Of a stretch of DNA of 64,000 bases, positions 60,873 through 64,000 are shown in pieces. Location: assembly GCA_900107365.1 (NCBI GenBank), contig FNPS01000002.1:434001-498000 (forward strand). Reading direction: 5' to 3'. Below the pieces are notes generated by a model. It did no database searches. It was not told where the DNA came from and saw nothing but the letters and a program-made list of their open reading frames with translations. The stretch's first letter is position 1. Every line of letters begins with the position of its first letter. The position numbers and the translations under genes are program-made. Source of the DNA: Flavobacterium aquidurense (GTDB taxonomy: Bacteria > Bacteroidota > Bacteroidia > Flavobacteriales > Flavobacteriaceae).

Positions 60873-61190
60873 ATGGAAAAGTTATTCTCTTATGGAACAT
60901 TACGGTCAAAACAGATTCAAATGCAGCTTTTTAATAAAGTATTGACTGGAACTAAAGATCAGCTTTTGAATCACAAACTGAAAAGTCTGCAGATCGAAGA
61001 AGAATTTGGAATGGCCGATTATGTGGTGGCAGTACCAACAGAAGATGCTACAGACCCTATACATGGTATTGTTTATAACATCTCTCCTTCAGATTTAGCT
61101 AAAGTAGACATATTCGAATCTAATGCTTATAAAAGAGTTGAAGTCACATTGAAGTCAGGAATCATTGCCTGGATTTATATAGAAAGTTAA
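60873..61190 (+). CDS. gamma-glutamylcyclotransferase (AIG2-like)
   Basis: 105 aa from ATG 60873 (MEKLFSYGTLR). The FSYGTLR motif and FESNAYKRVEVTL are typical of GGCT/AIG2-like proteins. Inserted between trpB and trpA; role in glutathione or gamma-glutamylamine turnover is possible. Confidence 0.85.
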   Translation: MEKLFSYGTLRSKQIQMQLFNKVLTGTKDQLLNHKLKSLQIEEEFGMADYVVAVPTEDATDPIHGIVYNISPSDLAKVDIFESNAYKRVEVTLKSGIIAWIYIES

Positions 61191-61251
61191 TACCTCTATA
61201 GAATCTAATTTGCTGGAGAATTTTGAAAATTTTATACGATAAAAACAAAGA

Positions 61252-61887
61252 ATGACTGGAATAATCAATTACGAAACTTTTATTCTAACTGGTCTGTTAC
61301 TAAATATAACTCCCGGTAATGATACCATTTTTATATTAAGCAGAAGTATGGCGCAAGGAAAAAAAGCAGGAATAATGTCTGTATTAGGTATCGCAACGGG
61401 TTCCCTAATTCATACTACTTTAGCCGCTTTTGGTCTTTCCCTTATTATTGCCAAATCAATATTGGTTTTCAATATCATAAAATATGCCGGTGCGGCTTAC
61501 TTGTTATATATTGGATACAAAATGTTAACAGACAGATCCCAATTAAATACAGAAACATTAGTTTCAGAAAGGTCAATTAATCTAAAGAAAATATACCGGG
61601 ATGGAGTTCTTACAAATGTTTTAAATCCAAAAGTTGCCTTGTTTTTTATTTCTTTTCTGCCGCAATTTATTGATCCACACGTAACAAATACAGTTGTACC
61701 GTTCATTAAACTTGGTATAACCTTCACCATTACAGGGACAATATGGTGTTTAATTTTGGCAAACTTTGCTTCGATAATTTTTTCAAAATTAAAACACAAT
61801 AAAAGACTTTCAAATTATGTCAACAAAACTTGTGGAGGCGTTTTGATCGCATTAGGAATAAAAATCGCATTGACAAGTAAAAAATAA
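61252..61887 (+). CDS. LysE-family amino-acid exporter
   Basis: 211 aa, six membrane helices. LLLNITPGNDTIFILSRSMAQGKKAGIMSVLGI is the family signature (TPGN) and LNPKVALFFISFLPQF the second. Could export an amino acid linked to this operon, such as threonine or homoserine; tryptophan is not established. Confidence 0.9.
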   Translation: MTGIINYETFILTGLLLNITPGNDTIFILSRSMAQGKKAGIMSVLGIATGSLIHTTLAAFGLSLIIAKSILVFNIIKYAGAAYLLYIGYKMLTDRSQLNTETLVSERSINLKKIYRDGVLTNVLNPKVALFFISFLPQFIDPHVTNTVVPFIKLGITFTITGTIWCLILANFASIIFSKLKHNKRLSNYVNKTCGGVLIALGIKIALTSKK

Positions 61888-61897
61888 AACTGAATAA

Positions 61898-62635
61898 ATG
61901 ATTCTAGCAGCAGCACAAACAAAACCAACGCGAGGAGATATTGAAGCTAATTTAAAAGATCATTACAATCTTATCGAATTGGCAGTGCAAAATGGAGCAC
62001 AACTAATTGCATTTCCTGAAATGTCTATTACAGGTTACGAAAGAGAAAATGCTCAAAAACTGGCTTTCAAAAAAGACGATTCGCGACTGGATCATTTGAA
62101 AAAACTGGCTTCTGAAAATAATATTATTATTGTTGCCGGAGCAGCAATTCAAATTGAAGATCAAATGTTTATCGGAGAGTTTGTTATTGCTCCGGATAAT
62201 TTGGTCTCCATTTATACAAAACAATTTTTGCATGAAGGCGAAGACAAATTTTTTCAATCTTCATTTAATTATAATCCCATGATTACTATTAAAGATCAAA
62301 AGATTTCATTTGCCATTTGTGCTGATATCGATAATCCGTTACATCCGGAAAATGCCTGTAAAAGAGCAACTGATATTTACATCGCCAGTATTTTCTTTAC
62401 ACCAAACGGGATTCCGAATGCATATCGCGATTTGCAAAGTTATGCTGAGAAACATACAATGAATATTTTGATGTCAAATTTCAGTGGAGAATCCTGGGGT
62501 TATCCTTCAGCGGGACAAAGTGCATTTTGGAATAACAAAGGAGAATTAGTTGGACAAATGAATGATTCAGATTCCGGATTATTATTGGTCGAAAATAAAA
62601 ATGATAATTGGACAAGCAAAGTTGCGAAGATTTAA
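61898..62635 (+). CDS. carbon-nitrogen hydrolase (nitrilase superfamily)
   Basis: 245 aa. Catalytic triad Glu41 (FPEMSITGYE), Lys109 (YTKQFLHEGE) and Cys142 (FAICADIDNP). Amidase or nitrilase of unknown substrate. 10 bp after the LysE gene. Confidence 0.92.
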   Translation: MILAAAQTKPTRGDIEANLKDHYNLIELAVQNGAQLIAFPEMSITGYERENAQKLAFKKDDSRLDHLKKLASENNIIIVAGAAIQIEDQMFIGEFVIAPDNLVSIYTKQFLHEGEDKFFQSSFNYNPMITIKDQKISFAICADIDNPLHPENACKRATDIYIASIFFTPNGIPNAYRDLQSYAEKHTMNILMSNFSGESWGYPSAGQSAFWNNKGELVGQMNDSDSGLLLVENKNDNWTSKVAKI

Positions 62636-62642
62636 AAAAAAT

Positions 62643-62862
62643 AAACCCACAGATTGCACAGATTAAAAGATTTTTTTCACGCAGATCTGGCAGATTAGAG
62701 CAGATTAAATTAAAAAGATCTGCGCAAATCAGCTTAAATCTATTTTAAATCTGCGTGAAATATATTTCCAGCAATAATCAGTGAAAATCTTTTACCCCGA
62801 TAGTTATCGGGGGTGGCAAAGAAATAACTTATAAATACCCACAAGGTTTGAAAACCTTGCAG
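62643..62862. repeat. intergenic dyad repeats upstream of trpA
   Basis: TTTCACGCAGATCTGGCAGATT and AAATCTGCGTGAAAT-type arms (62676-62760) form a long imperfect hairpin. Further small hairpins are CCCCGATAGTTATCGGGG (62796-62813) and CAAGGTTTgAAAACCTTG (62841-62859). No gene. Confidence 0.75.
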
Positions 62863-62881
62863 GAGAAAAACATAAAAAAAA

Positions 62882-63643
62882 ATGAACAGAATAACTCAAA
62901 AATTACAAGAAGATAAAAAAATACTTTCTATCTATTTTTCTGCCGGATATCCTAACTTAAACGATACGGTTCAGATTATTCAGGATTTAGAAAAAAATGG
63001 CGTTGACTTAATCGAAATTGGTTTGCCTTTTAGCGATCCTTTGGCCGATGGACCAACGATTCAGGCGAGTTCAACCACGGCACTTCATAACGGAATGACG
63101 ACTCAAATTCTTTTCGATCAGCTGAAGAACATCCGCGAAAGCGTAAAAATTCCGTTGATTATTATGGGATATTTCAACCCGATGTTGCAATACGGAGTTG
63201 AAGCATTCTGTAAAAAATGTGCCGAAATTGGTATCGACGGTTTAATTATTCCGGATTTACCTGTTGATGTGTATGCAGATGAATACAAAGCTATTTTCGA
63301 AAAATACGGATTAATCAATGTCTTTTTGATTACGCCTCAAACTTCAGATGAACGTATTCGTTTTATTGACAGCGTTTCAAACGGATTTATTTATATGGTA
63401 AGTTCTGCAAGTGTTACGGGTTCTCAATCTGGTTTTGCAAATGTTCAGGAAGATTATTTCGAAAGAATTGCAAACATGAATTTGAAAAATCCACAAATTA
63501 TTGGTTTCGGAATTTCGAATAAAGAAACTTTTAATCAAGCTACGAAATATGCAAAAGGCGCTATTATTGGAAGTGCTTTTATTAAGCATTTAAGCGAAAG
63601 TGGTAGTGGGAAGATTTCGGAATTTGTTGGGGAGATCCGATAA
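62882..63643 (+). CDS. trpA: tryptophan synthase alpha subunit
   Basis: 253 aa TIM barrel. IEIGLPFSDPLADGPTIQASS contains the catalytic Glu and Asp; YMVSSASVTGSQSG and GFGISNKETF are family motifs. Splits indole-3-glycerol phosphate and works with TrpB. Separated from trpB by three unrelated genes. Confidence 0.96.
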   Translation: MNRITQKLQEDKKILSIYFSAGYPNLNDTVQIIQDLEKNGVDLIEIGLPFSDPLADGPTIQASSTTALHNGMTTQILFDQLKNIRESVKIPLIIMGYFNPMLQYGVEAFCKKCAEIGIDGLIIPDLPVDVYADEYKAIFEKYGLINVFLITPQTSDERIRFIDSVSNGFIYMVSSASVTGSQSGFANVQEDYFERIANMNLKNPQIIGFGISNKETFNQATKYAKGAIIGSAFIKHLSESGSGKISEFVGEIR

Positions 63644-63690
63644 ATAAAAACTTTATAATTATTTCGTACATTTGAATAAACTCAATTATC

Positions 63691-63933
63691 ATGGATTTAG
63701 AAGCTCGCAAAATATCTTTCGTTCAGGAATTTCTAAGACTTGAAAGCGAAGAAATAGTCACTCATCTTGAAACAATACTTCACAAACAAAAAGTAAAGTT
63801 ATTTGACCAGGAAATGAAATCGATGAGTATTGATCAATTTAATAAGGAAATTGATCAATCACTTGATGATGCAAAAAAAGGTAGAATAATCTCTGCAAAA
63901 GACTTAAAATCTAAAATTAAAAAATGGGATTAA
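63691..63933 (+). CDS. probable type II antitoxin
   Basis: 80 aa, charged and helical, ending KKGRIISAKDLKSKIKKWD, a pattern of RelE/ParE-associated antitoxins (often annotated addiction-module or DUF2683-type). The stop overlaps the toxin gene start. Confidence 0.75.
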   Translation: MDLEARKISFVQEFLRLESEEIVTHLETILHKQKVKLFDQEMKSMSIDQFNKEIDQSLDDAKKGRIISAKDLKSKIKKWD

Positions 63934-64000
63934 CAGTTTATTGGACACAATTTGCCGAAGATAAACTTGATGACATTTTTGAATATTACAAATTTAAAGC
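63924..64000 (+). CDS. probable ParE/RelE-family toxin, truncated by window end
   Basis: ATG 63924-63926 overlaps the antitoxin end by 10 bp. The visible residues MGLTVYWTQFAEDKLDDIFE plus YYKFK match the ParE/RelE N-terminal pattern. The remainder lies beyond the window. Confidence 0.7.
   Translation, partial: MGLTVYWTQFAEDKLDDIFEYYKFK

Noticed and set aside
1..64000. Integrase, transposase or phage genes accompanying the array
   Set aside because: No tyrosine or serine recombinase, DDE transposase or phage structural protein was recognisable in any substantial reading frame of the window.

Overview
The window looks like chromosomal DNA of a Flavobacterium-type Bacteroidota. The DNA is AT-rich, lipoproteins carry short Bacteroidota-style signals, and several genes have a TAnnTTTG -7 promoter box. 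The trp genes and the cytochrome bd, sulfur-handling, RND-pump and GapN-like genes all read as flavobacterial. No rRNA or tRNA gene was seen.

Region 1 (1-7440): an edge-truncated gene, a GNAT acetyltransferase and an LRR lipoprotein with decayed cassette repeats between them. Then come ordinary genes: a lipoprotein, a secreted DJ-1/PfpI fusion, a tail-anchored protein, and a small lipoprotein beside a TPR sensor histidine kinase.

Region 2 (about 7437-23776) is the main discovery. It is an array of about 20 small genes, all on the minus strand, separated by about 20 copies of a repeat; 18 copies are full-length at 118-125 bp. Each repeat runs from AAC to GTT, and its two arms fold on each other. 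The DNA between two repeats begins GTT + about 7 bases and ends with the complement of the same bases followed by AAC. This tag differs from gene to gene, with a constant G/A asymmetry at position 11. Stop codons lie a few bases from, or inside, the repeat core. Arm sequences change together between copies, and one gene+repeat unit is duplicated exactly. This is the logic of integron gene cassettes and attC sites, closest in length uniformity to the Vibrio cholerae VCR array. No integrase is present here, the core is looser than the classical GTTRRRY, and the complementary tags are longer. The cargo is mostly small exported lipoproteins, immunity-like proteins and unknowns.

Region 3 (24-37 kb): a tripartite RND efflux operon, a GNAT, an outer-membrane barrel, an ACT protein, a secreted esterase and an M1 peptidase. 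Region 4 (37-49.5 kb): a GapN-like dehydrogenase and a sulfur/redox cluster (rhodanese, Crp/Fnr regulator, TauE/SafE, cydAB, MBL-rhodanese, two YeeE/YedE halves). A shared dyad motif sits exactly 22 bp upstream of the -7 box of two of its promoters. Region 5 (49.5-53.2 kb): MarR with a twin-palindrome operator, nitroreductase, YceI and a secreted beta-helix protein.

Region 6 (53.3-63.6 kb): the complete tryptophan pathway trpE-G-D-C-F-B...A. It is preceded by a short leader peptide with three consecutive Trp codons and an attenuator hairpin, and is interrupted by unrelated small genes. The window ends in a probable type II toxin-antitoxin pair. Dispersed palindromic intergenic repeats fill many gaps from 36 kb onward.
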